Source: Trinickia dinghuensis
GTDB taxonomy: Bacteria > Pseudomonadota > Gammaproteobacteria > Burkholderiales > Burkholderiaceae
Direction of reading: 5' to 3'
DNA length: 64,000 nt
Assembly: GCF_003367175.1 (NCBI RefSeq)
Contig: NZ_QRGA01000008.1
Span: forward strand, 1-64,000
Shown: piece by piece, positions 33,043 to 42,492 of the stretch
Layout of the letters: every line of letters begins with the position of its first letter
How positions within the stretch are numbered: the stretch's first letter is position 1
The notes under the pieces: generated by a model
What the model saw: only the letters and a program-made list of their open reading frames with translations
Told to the model about the DNA's origin: nothing
Database searches by the model: none
Program-made: the position numbers and the translations under genes

Positions 33043-34038
33043 ATGACTGGCGCCCCGGCGGACATCACGTTCCACTATCCACCAGAGCTATTCAACCTGT
33101 TAGTGGACGTTTTACCACTTCTCAACCGCTCTAAGCGCGATGTGCTGGTGTTCTTTCGTGGTGCGGGTGTGCCTGACAGCAGGACCGCAGACATTGCCGC
33201 TCGTCTGCGAGCTACCCCGAAGGACGTCAATAAATACGACATGGTTCGAACAGTGCTCGAGCGCCTCAACGCAAAGGGTGAGTCAGCCCTCCGCGAGCGC
33301 CGTGAAGTGCTGCGACGTGTCGTGGATTTCACCAACTTCGATACATGCTGGCCAGACGATCAGCTCAAGGCTAAGGGACTCGTTGCCAGTATTCGAGAGG
33401 TCGTCAACCAAAAGGACGCCTTTACGCGCATGAACAATGCTCGTGAGGAAGAACGTCAAGCGCGTCTCGCCGAGACGCAAAGAGTTGCCGCCGAGAAGCG
33501 CGAACGAAGCTCGAAGATCGAGACTGCCAAGCAGGAGCTCTACTCGCTCTTCGGCGCCGCGATCACTGCACAGGAGCGAGGCAAGAAGCTGGAGACGGCG
33601 CTCAATAATCTCTTCCAGGCTTACGGCGTTCTCGTTCATAAAGCCTTCCATCTGGTCGGCGAAGCCGGGGAAGGGATCGTCGAGCAGATTGACGGCGTGA
33701 TCGAACTTGCTGGCGTTCTGTACTTCGTTGAAATGAAGTGGTACCGCAATCCGGTCGGCAAGCCCGAGATTTTAGAGCACCTTGTCCGCCTCATATCGCG
33801 TGCCGAGGTCCGGGGCATCTTCATCTCTGCCAGCGACTACACGGAACCCGCGATTCACACGGTACGTGAGTTTCTGCAGCATAAGGTTCTGGTGCTCGCT
33901 ACCCTCCAAGAGATCGTGCGCCTACTCGAGCAGCAGCAAGACCTCGCGGAGTTGCTAGCGAAGAAAGTCCAAGCCGCTCAGATACACAAGAATCCGTACT
34001 TCCAGCCCCTTGATGTCCGGGCGGGAGGCACGACATGA
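33043..34038 (+). CDS. Mrr-like restriction endonuclease
   Basis: 331 aa. A central coiled coil (about 125-180, rich in E, R, K) is followed by an Mrr-like nuclease domain: GEGIVEQIDGVIELAGVLYF then VEMKWYRNP (about 205-235), giving the D..ExK active site, and GIFISASDYTEPA in the later strand-helix. Its stop overlaps the start of the next gene (ATGA). It would be an additional nuclease in the ABC-three-component operon that follows. Confidence 0.82.
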   Translation: MTGAPADITFHYPPELFNLLVDVLPLLNRSKRDVLVFFRGAGVPDSRTADIAARLRATPKDVNKYDMVRTVLERLNAKGESALRERREVLRRVVDFTNFDTCWPDDQLKAKGLVASIREVVNQKDAFTRMNNAREEERQARLAETQRVAAEKRERSSKIETAKQELYSLFGAAITAQERGKKLETALNNLFQAYGVLVHKAFHLVGEAGEGIVEQIDGVIELAGVLYFVEMKWYRNPVGKPEILEHLVRLISRAEVRGIFISASDYTEPAIHTVREFLQHKVLVLATLQEIVRLLEQQQDLAELLAKKVQAAQIHKNPYFQPLDVRAGGTT

Positions 34039-35123
34039 CAACCAGTTGGAAGGACATCGCCGCGCCCGGTGGACCTGTTGGCAAAGTAACTGCGTCCCAG
34101 GTGATTCACGGGCCATCCATACCACCACAACAGCGGCTTCTCACCTACTCGCCGGATCAATGGGAAGACTTCGTGCATGAGTGGGTCCACTACTGCCTCA
34201 AGCAGTCGTACACGCAGGTGCAGCGCTTTTCCGGCTCCGGCGACATGGGCATCGACGTTGTCGGCTTCGTGGACGATCAGCGCCTCAAAGGTGTGTGGGA
34301 CAACTACCAGTGCAAGCACTACGACCATGGCCTGACGCCAGGAGATGTCTGGCCCGAGTTTGGCAAGATCATCTGGTATTCCTTCAAGGGCGAGTATGCG
34401 ATCCCGCGGCACTACTTCTTTGTGTCACCGTGGGGCGCCGGCACCAAGCTGAGCCGTCTGTTGAGTGACGCCGCGAAGCTCCGCGAGGAACTGATCGCGA
34501 ACTGGGACAAGAACGTAAAGGGCGCGATTACAAGTACGCAGGAAATCTCGCTTGATTCAGCGCTGCGCGCCTACGTCGATACTTTCGACTTTTCGATCTT
34601 CGCCGCGAAGACCTCACTCCAGCTTGTCGACGATCACCGCACGACGCCGGTACATGCCGCGCGGTTCGGTGGGGGGCTACCGCCACGGCCTATAGCAGGG
34701 AAACCTCCTGCCGACGTTGCGTCTGCTGAGAGCCGTTATGTCACGCAGTTGCTCAGTGCATACGGCGAGCACACCGGAACGCCCATAGCCGATCCGTCCG
34801 GGCTCGCGCAGCCCAAACTCAAGGAACACTTTCGTCGCCAACGTGAAGCGTTTTATGAGGCGGAGTCTTTGCGCGTCTTCGCACGCGACACGGTTCCATC
34901 AGGTACGTTCGAATCGTTGCAGGACGATATCTACGACGGTGTGATTGATACGCACGATGCCGACCATGTTGATGGCTTTCAGAAGGTATGCGCCGTCACG
35001 AAGGCTGCGCGCGAAATGCAGATCACAGCTAACGCCTTGATCTCCTGCACGAACCCCAAGGATCGGGACGGCATCTGCCACCAGCTCGTGAATGAGGAGC
35101 GCCTGCAGTGGGCACGCTCATGA
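34035..35123 (+). CDS. ABC-three-component system nuclease/effector protein
   Basis: 362 aa. The N-terminal domain has SPDQWEDFVHEWVHY, GSGDMGIDVVGFVDD and YQCKHYDH, the G-D-x-G-I-D..QCK pattern of Mrr/restriction-endonuclease-fold proteins. The C-terminal third (LKEHFRRQREAFYEAESLRV, DDIYDGVID, ICHQLVNEERLQW) is the ABC-3C C-terminal domain. Both ends overlap neighbouring genes by four bases. Confidence 0.85.
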   Translation: MTTSWKDIAAPGGPVGKVTASQVIHGPSIPPQQRLLTYSPDQWEDFVHEWVHYCLKQSYTQVQRFSGSGDMGIDVVGFVDDQRLKGVWDNYQCKHYDHGLTPGDVWPEFGKIIWYSFKGEYAIPRHYFFVSPWGAGTKLSRLLSDAAKLREELIANWDKNVKGAITSTQEISLDSALRAYVDTFDFSIFAAKTSLQLVDDHRTTPVHAARFGGGLPPRPIAGKPPADVASAESRYVTQLLSAYGEHTGTPIADPSGLAQPKLKEHFRRQREAFYEAESLRVFARDTVPSGTFESLQDDIYDGVIDTHDADHVDGFQKVCAVTKAAREMQITANALISCTNPKDRDGICHQLVNEERLQWARS

Positions 35124-35614
35124 GTCAAAGACGGAAACCCGTCACTTTCAACGGCCCCCTTGAAGCCGGAATCCGCGCTGTCGCCCTCCTCGGTGCTGCT
35201 TATCCGCAGTCCTACGATCTCCAGCGGCTTGTCGCATTTGACTATCTTCTGGTACATACGGCTGACGTTGGCGGACCGGACAATCTCCATCCATCGACGC
35301 CTATGCACTCTGCCGAGCTTCTGGTACGCCGCAAGCTCGTCGAGCAGGCACTACTTCTAATGATGACCCGAGACCTTGTCGAGCGCGAAGTCACACCGGA
35401 CGGAATCAAGTACGTGGCAGGCGAGAACGCCGCCACGTTCCTTTCGTCCGTCTCGTCGCACTATCTACTCGCCCTTAAAGATCGCGCGTCGTGGCTGGTC
35501 GAGGTACTTGGCGAGCACACGGATAACGACTTCCAAGCGGTAATGCGTCGCTTCTTTGACAGATGGGTCGAGGAGTTCCAACAGGTCGAGCAAAGCCTTG
35601 GAGGCAACGCATGA
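35120..35614 (+). CDS. ABC-three-component system middle component
   Basis: 164 aa from the ATG at 35120 that overlaps the preceding stop. NGPLEAGIRAVALLGAAYP, DLQRLVAFDYLLVHTADVGGP and LHPSTPMHSAELLVRR are typical of the small middle component, which is a winged-helix-like protein. It joins the effector and the SMC-like ATPase of the system. Confidence 0.82.
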   Translation: MSQRRKPVTFNGPLEAGIRAVALLGAAYPQSYDLQRLVAFDYLLVHTADVGGPDNLHPSTPMHSAELLVRRKLVEQALLLMMTRDLVEREVTPDGIKYVAGENAATFLSSVSSHYLLALKDRASWLVEVLGEHTDNDFQAVMRRFFDRWVEEFQQVEQSLGGNA

Positions 35615-37488
35615 CGGCAGCGACGCCTGGCTTCCGCTTACGCTTCCTCGGATTCTTTGGTCCGCAGAAGCAACCAGCGACGGTGACCTTCGGCGCAGGC
35701 TTGAATGTCATCTACGGCGCGTCGAACACCGGAAAATCGTTCATCGTCGAGGCCATCGATTTCATGCTTGGTGGCAAGCCGCCTTTGCGTGACATCCCCG
35801 AACGGGTCGGCTACGACCTCGTCCTGTTGGGCCTTGAGACGCTCGATGGCCAGTCATTTACGCTTTGGCGCAGCATGGACGGCGGCGGTTTTCGACTCTA
35901 CGAAGGGCTGCATCAGACGCCACCTGCGACCGACGCCCCATACAAGCAGCTCGACGAACAACATAGCGACAGGAACGACGCGAATCTTTCTTCCTTCCTG
36001 CTGAGTCTTTGCGGCCTCGGAGGCAAACGAGTACGCAAGAACTCCCGCAACGAAACCAACAGTCTGAGCTTTCGCAACATTGCGCGCTTGATGATCGTCA
36101 ACGAGACTGAGATCACACAGCAAAGTTCTCCGCTCTTTGATGGTAATCCCATCGCCAACACGCCGAACCTCGCAACGTTCAAGCTACTGCTAACAGGTAC
36201 GGACGACTCGGCGCTGGTCGCCAGCAATAAGCGCGAGCCTGAGGATCTATCCCGTGAAGCCCAGTTGCAGCTTCTTGACCAACTTCTTGGCGATTACCGG
36301 GACCGACTCAAAGAGTTGACGAGGAGCCCCAAGGAGTTGGAAGAGCAGCTTGAGAAGATCGACACATCGCTGCGCCAGCAAGCCGCTCAGGTTAACACCA
36401 CTGAAGCGGAGTTTCAGCATGCCGCCGGGAAACGACGTGAACTGCGCAAGAAGCTGGAGGAGAGCCGCGAGCGCAGAACAGAGGTCGGCGCGATGCTCGA
36501 GCGGTTCAGCCTTCTCGACAGGCACTATGCATCCGACATTGAGCGGCTGCGCGCTGTCGAGGAGGGCGGGACGCTGTTTAATGTCCTGGGCTCCGGGCAT
36601 TGCCCTCTATGCGGAGCATCGCCGGCGCATCACCGCGCTGACGCCGAATGCGACGGAAACATTAACGCCGTAGTACAGGCGGCGCGCACGGAAATCGCCA
36701 AGATTGAGATCTTGCGCGGTGAACTCTCGGTGACCGTGCATAGTCTTGAGCGCGAAGCCGCCAGCTTTGACAGCAAAATGCCCGCTGCTGTTCGCGAGCT
36801 CGCGTCAATCTCCGAGTCGGTTGAAGAGCTTATCGCACCCAAGCTTTCGAACCTCCGTAAGTCCTATTCTGAATTTGCCGACAAACGCGCCGAGGTGCGT
36901 GAGGCACTGGGACTCTACGCCACAGTACAAGACATCGAGCGCCGCCGCATTGACCTCGAAAGCGGCGCCGAGGAGGAGAAAGCTGGCGCCCTTGCCAGCG
37001 CCGACATCCCCACTACCGTTGCCCACAGTTTTGCCAAGACCGTGGAGGGCATCCTCGCCGGTTGGCACTTCCCGGAAACCGGCGATGTTTACTTCGACTC
37101 CAAGACACGCGACATCGTTATCGCCGGGAAGTCACGCAGTGCTTTCGGCAAGGGGCTTCGTGCCATCACACACGCGGCATTCACACTTGGGTTGCTAGCT
37201 TTCTGCCGCGAGCGCCAAACACCACACACGAGATTCGTCGTCCTCGATTCGCCGCTGCTCGCCTATCGGGAACCCGATGGTACGGAAGACGATTTAGCTG
37301 GCACCGACCTTCAGGAGCAGTTCTATTCGTACCTAGAGACATTGTCCGCCGATACGCAGGTCATCGTGATCGAGAACACTGATCCGCCCGACGCAATTAT
37401 GAAGCTCGAGCAATCGCTGATGTTCGGTAAGAATCCGCACCATGGGCGGTATGGCTTGTTCCCGCATCCGATGGCGCCCACAGAGTAG
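35611..37488 (+). CDS. ABC-three-component system SMC-like ATPase
   Basis: 625 aa from the ATG at 35611, overlapping the preceding stop (ATGA). Walker A is YGASNTGKSFIVEAIDFML (about 34-42). Long coiled coils flank a zinc-hook-like CPLCGASPAHHRADAEC at about residue 331. The C-terminal ATPase half contains a FVVLDSPLLA Walker B. It is a Rad50/SMC-type motor that would sense DNA structures and license the nuclease partners. It ends the four-gene overlapping operon. Confidence 0.88.
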   Translation: MTAATPGFRLRFLGFFGPQKQPATVTFGAGLNVIYGASNTGKSFIVEAIDFMLGGKPPLRDIPERVGYDLVLLGLETLDGQSFTLWRSMDGGGFRLYEGLHQTPPATDAPYKQLDEQHSDRNDANLSSFLLSLCGLGGKRVRKNSRNETNSLSFRNIARLMIVNETEITQQSSPLFDGNPIANTPNLATFKLLLTGTDDSALVASNKREPEDLSREAQLQLLDQLLGDYRDRLKELTRSPKELEEQLEKIDTSLRQQAAQVNTTEAEFQHAAGKRRELRKKLEESRERRTEVGAMLERFSLLDRHYASDIERLRAVEEGGTLFNVLGSGHCPLCGASPAHHRADAECDGNINAVVQAARTEIAKIEILRGELSVTVHSLEREAASFDSKMPAAVRELASISESVEELIAPKLSNLRKSYSEFADKRAEVREALGLYATVQDIERRRIDLESGAEEEKAGALASADIPTTVAHSFAKTVEGILAGWHFPETGDVYFDSKTRDIVIAGKSRSAFGKGLRAITHAAFTLGLLAFCRERQTPHTRFVVLDSPLLAYREPDGTEDDLAGTDLQEQFYSYLETLSADTQVIVIENTDPPDAIMKLEQSLMFGKNPHHGRYGLFPHPMAPTE

Positions 37489-37531
37489 CGCGCATCCCTC
37501 GATGCTGACTTGTACTATTGCAAGACGTGCC

Positions 37532-38413
37532 TCAGTCCGCTCCTGGAAGGCCATTAAATTCTTTTTGTGCAATGTCGCGAAGACGATTTCGCTTTGCCAA
37601 TATATTGCGAAAGTAGTCGATCTCAAGCGCCACAGCCTCTTGGTAGAGAAGATGCCGTTCTCCGGAAATTTCCTCCTCTATCGCGACGGTCATCGTCTGC
37701 TCGCTCCCAGAATCGGATTTTTTGATGAGGTGGTTTGTCACGAAAAAATGAAGCTGTGCTGTTGAATCGCCTTTCCTCCTGATTCGCTGCCGAGACAGCT
37801 CGAAGTTCTGGCTTTTCTTAACAGCGCGGGCAAGCACCGAATCGTCTTTCGGCCCGCAGCCGGTGACTTGCTGATTTCCGGCCATGTACAACAAGGCATA
37901 GGGCACGTTGGAAGTGCTTACTTCCCGATAGAGATAGCCTTCCTGCTCGTGGAATTGTTCGAGCATCGACGCGAACAGCCAGTCTGACACCGACGCGCCG
38001 AGAAATCGTTCGACCATGTAGTGAACCGCATCGGCATGATTCACGAGTATGTCGATGATGCCGGCCGTAATCGCTCCGGGTCGTCGGGTTTTGTTTCGGC
38101 CGTTAAACGATTTGGGGTCCGCGAGAGAGCACTCGTCGTATGCATCCTTATCGAACTTGCCGATGCCCTCAATGTTCCCAACAGCGTGCTTGGCGTACAA
38201 CGGCAAGCTCTTTCCGCCGGCGTCTACCTTGCGGTCAACGTCTAAGTTGACGATGTGCACCGGGTTCTCGCACTCCGGACAGACCGCATAGTGCATCGTC
38301 TTGCCGGCACGGCTCTGATACCAAGGATATTGCTTGCCTGTCGCAAAATGGAAGCCCGTCTCCGTAAGCTTCTGGTATTCGTGCTCTCCCTGCCGCAACT
38401 TGAAAACGTTCAT
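37532..38413 (-). CDS. Unknown protein, third gene of the Gabija-like operon
   Basis: 293 aa from the ATG at 38413 (AGGTGA 8 nt upstream; another ATG at 38425). YAVCPECENPVHIVNLD near residue 45 is a single CxxC knuckle. Later parts (GAITAGIIDILVNHADAVHYMVERF) suggest a helical core. I do not recognise a family. It starts 56 nt after the UvrD-like gene on the same strand and converges with the ABC-three-component operon. It may be an accessory of the Gabija-like pair or a separate defence gene. Confidence 0.7.
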   Translation of the reverse strand: MNVFKLRQGEHEYQKLTETGFHFATGKQYPWYQSRAGKTMHYAVCPECENPVHIVNLDVDRKVDAGGKSLPLYAKHAVGNIEGIGKFDKDAYDECSLADPKSFNGRNKTRRPGAITAGIIDILVNHADAVHYMVERFLGASVSDWLFASMLEQFHEQEGYLYREVSTSNVPYALLYMAGNQQVTGCGPKDDSVLARAVKKSQNFELSRQRIRRKGDSTAQLHFFVTNHLIKKSDSGSEQTMTVAIEEEISGERHLLYQEAVALEIDYFRNILAKRNRLRDIAQKEFNGLPGAD

Positions 38414-38469
38414 CGCTACATTCACCTGTCAATCGTCGCTTTCGTTGAATGCCCCCACCGATTCATCGC

Positions 38470-40137
38470 TTATGGGAGGCTGAGAAACGGCGTGGCATAG
38501 GCCATGAATTCGTTGTGAGTCGTTCTATTTTCCTGCCATCGGTAGGGATTCGACGGAGGCATTTGTCGGCGATCGCTTACGGTCAAGACAAGACGACTCT
38601 TCGCCCGAGAGACCGCCACAAAAAAAGCACATCGCTCTGCATCTGCGTTGCCCCAGAACGTTTGGTTTTCGACACCGAGAATGACCACCGAATCGAATTC
38701 GAGCCCTTTGCTCTTGTGTATGGTGAGGATTCGTACTGCCTGATCGTCGGAAAAACGCTCTAGTGCCTTCGGCAAGTCAGGCTCGATCTTCAGCAGTTCT
38801 TCGATCCGAACCTTGGTGTCAGCAATGACCTCCTTCAATCGAGCCGTGGACTCGTAGTCCGGCGAAAGTGCTGACAGGGTCTCGATCCCCACATGGCGCA
38901 AGAATTCACGTACGGACTCCCACCAATCCGTTGCAGGCTCGCCCAACGATTCGACAAGAACAGCCTTTTTCCGCTGCTCCGCTATGAAGCGCTGGGTGTT
39001 TCGCCGCATGTTGGCCTGGACGTCTTCATCACCGAAAGGAATCAACTGGTCCATTAGACGAATCCAAGCCTTGGGCGCGCGCTGCCCGTACAGACAGGAC
39101 AGGTAGTCAACGATGAGTCTTGCGGCTGGCTCTACCGAAATGTCCTGGATCTGCTGCTCATTTCGGAATGGGATATTTCGCCGCTCCATCGCTGCCATCA
39201 GATGGTCGGCATACAGGTCGGGTTGTCGGGCGACCAGAATTGCGATTTCCGACGGTACAAGCTTGTCATGATTGATCCAGCCGTCAATTGCGTTAGCCAC
39301 AAACTCAGCTTCCTGCTGGCTGTCCGGAAAACGCCACGCGAAGATGAGCCCCTCCTCACCTCCAAGTTGCTCATCGGGCATAACAGAAGATGGGTCCATC
39401 ACACGGATGATCTCGTTCTGCATGCGCAACAGGCGGGGCTTCGAACGGAAGTTGCGGTACATGTTGAGCGGCACCGCACCAAAGTCTGTTGCAAAGGTCT
39501 GGAAGATACCGTCTAGAGCGCCCGCCCATCCCATAATCTTCTGTTTCGTGTCTCCGACCGCCGTAAGGCGGATGGCCGTTCTTTGAAAGGCAATCTTCAC
39601 CAACTCGTACTGGTGGTTAGTGCAGTCCTGAAACTCGTCCAAGAAGACGTCGCTGTAGGTCTGACGGACAGCACGACGGGCAACGGCCGAGATTCTCAAA
39701 ATCTGGGTAGCCAGAGGCACCAGATCCGTGAATTCGATCTGGCGTCGCGCGACTCGCTGGCCACCAATCCGGTAATCGACATCAAGGGCATCTTGCCCGG
39801 TTAGCACCGGACGAAACCGATCAATTATCCGCTTCGCAAAGGCATGGAAGGTGTAGCTGTCGAACCGCGCGGCCATATCTGAACCGCACCGGCACTTCAC
39901 ACGCTCCTTCAGGTTTTTACTGGCGTCAACTTTGAACGAGATAGCCAGTATCCGCTTTGGATAGGGGCAGGTTCCGGTACGCAACAGGAAGTCGGCGCGC
40001 TGTGCCAGCATTTCTGTCTTGCCCGCCCCCGGCCCCGCTGTCAGGGCAAGGCAGCGTTCCGCTTCCATCGCCGCGCGCCAGGCGTTGGGTTCGAGCGTCA
40101 GCCCATCTGCTGGATGCCAGGTGTCCGCTGCGATCAC
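38470..40137 (-). CDS. UvrD-like helicase, GajB-type
   Basis: 555 aa. Walker A AGPGAGKTEMLAQR (about 34), FLDEFQDCTNHQYE Walker B (about 175), GDTKQKIMGWAGA and LTIHKSKGLEFDSVVI are superfamily 1 helicase motifs of the UvrD/PcrA group. Length matches GajB of Gabija systems. Its start overlaps the end of the OLD-family gene (40134-40137), the classic gajA-gajB arrangement. Confidence 0.87.
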   Translation of the reverse strand: MIAADTWHPADGLTLEPNAWRAAMEAERCLALTAGPGAGKTEMLAQRADFLLRTGTCPYPKRILAISFKVDASKNLKERVKCRCGSDMAARFDSYTFHAFAKRIIDRFRPVLTGQDALDVDYRIGGQRVARRQIEFTDLVPLATQILRISAVARRAVRQTYSDVFLDEFQDCTNHQYELVKIAFQRTAIRLTAVGDTKQKIMGWAGALDGIFQTFATDFGAVPLNMYRNFRSKPRLLRMQNEIIRVMDPSSVMPDEQLGGEEGLIFAWRFPDSQQEAEFVANAIDGWINHDKLVPSEIAILVARQPDLYADHLMAAMERRNIPFRNEQQIQDISVEPAARLIVDYLSCLYGQRAPKAWIRLMDQLIPFGDEDVQANMRRNTQRFIAEQRKKAVLVESLGEPATDWWESVREFLRHVGIETLSALSPDYESTARLKEVIADTKVRIEELLKIEPDLPKALERFSDDQAVRILTIHKSKGLEFDSVVILGVENQTFWGNADAERCAFFVAVSRAKSRLVLTVSDRRQMPPSNPYRWQENRTTHNEFMAYATPFLSLP

Positions 40138-42038
40138 TCTGGCAACTCCTCCAGCTTGGCGATCACCGCGTCCGCCAGGCGACTCAGAGACTCAGGCATG
40201 TCAGCGAGGAGTTCTTCGTCGCTCAGTTGGGCCAATGCGTCGATGTGGGCTGCCGGCTTGCTACCTAGCTTGAAGCGCTTGTGATAGGTGCCGAACAGGC
40301 CGAGCTCGTTCGCATTGTATTGGCTGGCATCGTGGTGGCTGTCGCCGAGGACGGCCTTGATGGTGGGCTCACTCGGTGGATTCGATTCAACGCCATACTC
40401 ATCCGGATAGGAAAGAAGCATCGCGAAGTCGAGGTCCATCGGAAAAGAGAAAAAGACTCCGCGTGCTTCAAGCGCCTCGATGTACCACGGGTACTTTCGG
40501 ACCTTATTTTTGTCTGAATTCCACTTGGGAATTCCGTAATTTTCAGGAAGGACGTCTTTGGCTCGGTACTCCGATAACTGATCGTTGGCATATTTGAATC
40601 GTCCCCATCCACCTTGATACCGGGCGACATCCAAATCGAGCAAGGTGAGATGCGGGATTTCGAGCGCGGAGAGCAGGCGCCAGAAGTGGTTGACATGCCG
40701 GCCTCCGAGTGGCGCGACAGTCACTGCGGACTCGTCCACCGGGACGCCCTTGGCACGCAGGATTCGGGGCAAGACGATTTCTTCGCTGTCACCTTCTCCC
40801 AGGATGACCAACCGGGAAAAGTAGATTTCAGGGTACGCTTGTACAGCCTCCCGAACGAACTTGTGTGCCTCGTCCGTTTTCTTGGGCATTCGAATGCGCG
40901 TGATCTTTGTCGTACGTTCATCCGTGAGTCGCAGGTAGCGAATGTGCTGCGGGTCGACTCGCCTCAGCATGGAGGGCGCGTGCGTGGCGATGAGGGCCTG
41001 CGCGTCCTCGTTTCCCGTCATGGCCACCAACGCATTCACGATCCTTCCCAGGTAATGCGGCGACAGGCTGTTTTCGGGCTCCTCGAGCGCAACGATCGTA
41101 AATACGGGCGGACGCAGCTTATCCGGGTCGAATGAATCGTCCTCGCCGGCGAGGACGGCGCGCCCAATGGACTGGGCTGAGAGCACCAGAGACAAGTAGA
41201 GCATGGACTTCTGACCATCGCTCAGTCTAGAGAAATCGACTAGTTCTTCGTCGTGTCCGGGCGAGAAGGAGACAGACAAATGTCGTAGAAGGGCCTCAAT
41301 TTCGGATGCGACAAAGGTGATATGGGGATCGGCAAAGAAACTGCCTTTGTGCAATGTACCCCAGGTCGTCTTCAAGCTCTCGCTCAAAGCCGCAATGGAG
41401 GGGTTTGCGGCGAGACTTTCACTAATCTGGTCCGTGAAGCCTTTGACTTCCTCGCGCTCGTTTTCCCAGTTAACTGCTCTCAGCATCCGCCCAAGCAACG
41501 CACTTGTACTGTACGCAATGTGTTCCGCAGGATCGCGGCGCGCAGGCAGGTAGTGAACCTGCACGTGATTTCTTTCGGCTCGTGGAACCTGGGCAGTCGT
41601 CAGGGGAGACCCGTCACCATTCAGATCCAGCACATAGACCAAGGTTTCCTCGATATCGCCATCCACTCCCATTGTGGCACTCAGCCGATACCGAACTCGC
41701 GGTAAGCCATCAGCGGTGTCCAAGCGCATGTGGCTGAAGTGCGGTGCCACCGTCGAATTTTCGCCATCTTCATCGAGTTCAGGGAAGACAAAATCAGCTT
41801 CGATCCAGAGTTGTCTTTCGTCCGGAACAGCATCCTCGTCGTATGGAACGTGAAAATCCGAGCGCTGAATCCGTCTCAATGAGGGATCGAAGGCGAACAG
41901 ACGGCATAGAGCCTGAAGTGCCGCCGTCTTGCACGAGCCGTTGGGCCCGATCAAGTATGTAATGTCGTTGAAGGTCAGTTCAGTTGCGTCTGGTCCGAAT
42001 GACAGAAAACCGGACAGCCGGATGCTCTGTAGTTTCAT
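40134..42038 (-). CDS. OLD-family ATPase/TOPRIM nuclease, GajA-type
   Basis: 634 aa from the ATG at 42038 (MKLQSIRLSGFLSFG); an extension to 42113 is less likely. Walker A GPNGSCKTAALQAL (about 31), ABC signature LSDGQKSML, Walker B VALEEPENSLSPHYLGRI, then a TOPRIM domain with LVILGEGDSEE and LLDLDVARYQGG. The E and DxD residues are the metal ligands of OLD nucleases. With the UvrD-like gene overlapping downstream it forms a Gabija-like antiphage pair. Confidence 0.87.
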   Translation of the reverse strand: MKLQSIRLSGFLSFGPDATELTFNDITYLIGPNGSCKTAALQALCRLFAFDPSLRRIQRSDFHVPYDEDAVPDERQLWIEADFVFPELDEDGENSTVAPHFSHMRLDTADGLPRVRYRLSATMGVDGDIEETLVYVLDLNGDGSPLTTAQVPRAERNHVQVHYLPARRDPAEHIAYSTSALLGRMLRAVNWENEREEVKGFTDQISESLAANPSIAALSESLKTTWGTLHKGSFFADPHITFVASEIEALLRHLSVSFSPGHDEELVDFSRLSDGQKSMLYLSLVLSAQSIGRAVLAGEDDSFDPDKLRPPVFTIVALEEPENSLSPHYLGRIVNALVAMTGNEDAQALIATHAPSMLRRVDPQHIRYLRLTDERTTKITRIRMPKKTDEAHKFVREAVQAYPEIYFSRLVILGEGDSEEIVLPRILRAKGVPVDESAVTVAPLGGRHVNHFWRLLSALEIPHLTLLDLDVARYQGGWGRFKYANDQLSEYRAKDVLPENYGIPKWNSDKNKVRKYPWYIEALEARGVFFSFPMDLDFAMLLSYPDEYGVESNPPSEPTIKAVLGDSHHDASQYNANELGLFGTYHKRFKLGSKPAAHIDALAQLSDEELLADMPESLSRLADAVIAKLEELPE

Positions 42039-42113
42039 ACGCCCCACACCCCGTTTCGACAAAGCGTTTTCGTAAACATAGCTGATAAACCGACTGTAGC
42101 ATCTGTCTCGCAA

Positions 42114-42348
42114 TTGGTACTACATTTGCGCGCCGCCAGCACCTGACGACACTCACCATCCGCGCAACTGGAGCCGAGCCGCAGCCGTATCGAAGTTCAA
42201 GACCCAGGTAGGCCCACCTTTTCGAACGCTGCCTGCGCCCGACTATTCAAGAATATTTGAGCCCTATATCACCTCCGAGAGCACGGCCAGTAATGGCCAC
42301 TCCGTCTGTGCACCTCCGCACCGACGAACCTGCCTCAGGAGTCCGGTG
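42114..42348 (+). other. Intergenic region between Gabija-like operon and mobile-element block
   Basis: Two divergent operons start here, so promoters for both are expected. I see no clear gene and no well-matched promoter. Confidence 0.35.
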
Positions 42349-42492
42349 ATGCTCTCCCCTCTCGATTTTCTAATCTCTTTTGCGATCGCCTTCCTCTGTG
42401 GCGCGATGGTGGCCGCGTGTCATTGCCGCCATGTCTGCAAGGTCAGGCGCGAAGCTTATGCCCGTGCATCCGAGACACCGGTCCATGCATGA
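42349..42492 (+). CDS. Small membrane protein
   Basis: 47 aa, start ATG at 42349 with AGGAG (42337-42341) 7 nt upstream. Residues 6-24 form one hydrophobic segment (FLISFAIAFLCGAMVAA) followed by CHCRHVCKVRR, a Cys- and base-rich end. It overlaps the next gene by 8 nt, which supports coupled translation. No family recognised. Confidence 0.6.
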   Translation: MLSPLDFLISFAIAFLCGAMVAACHCRHVCKVRREAYARASETPVHA

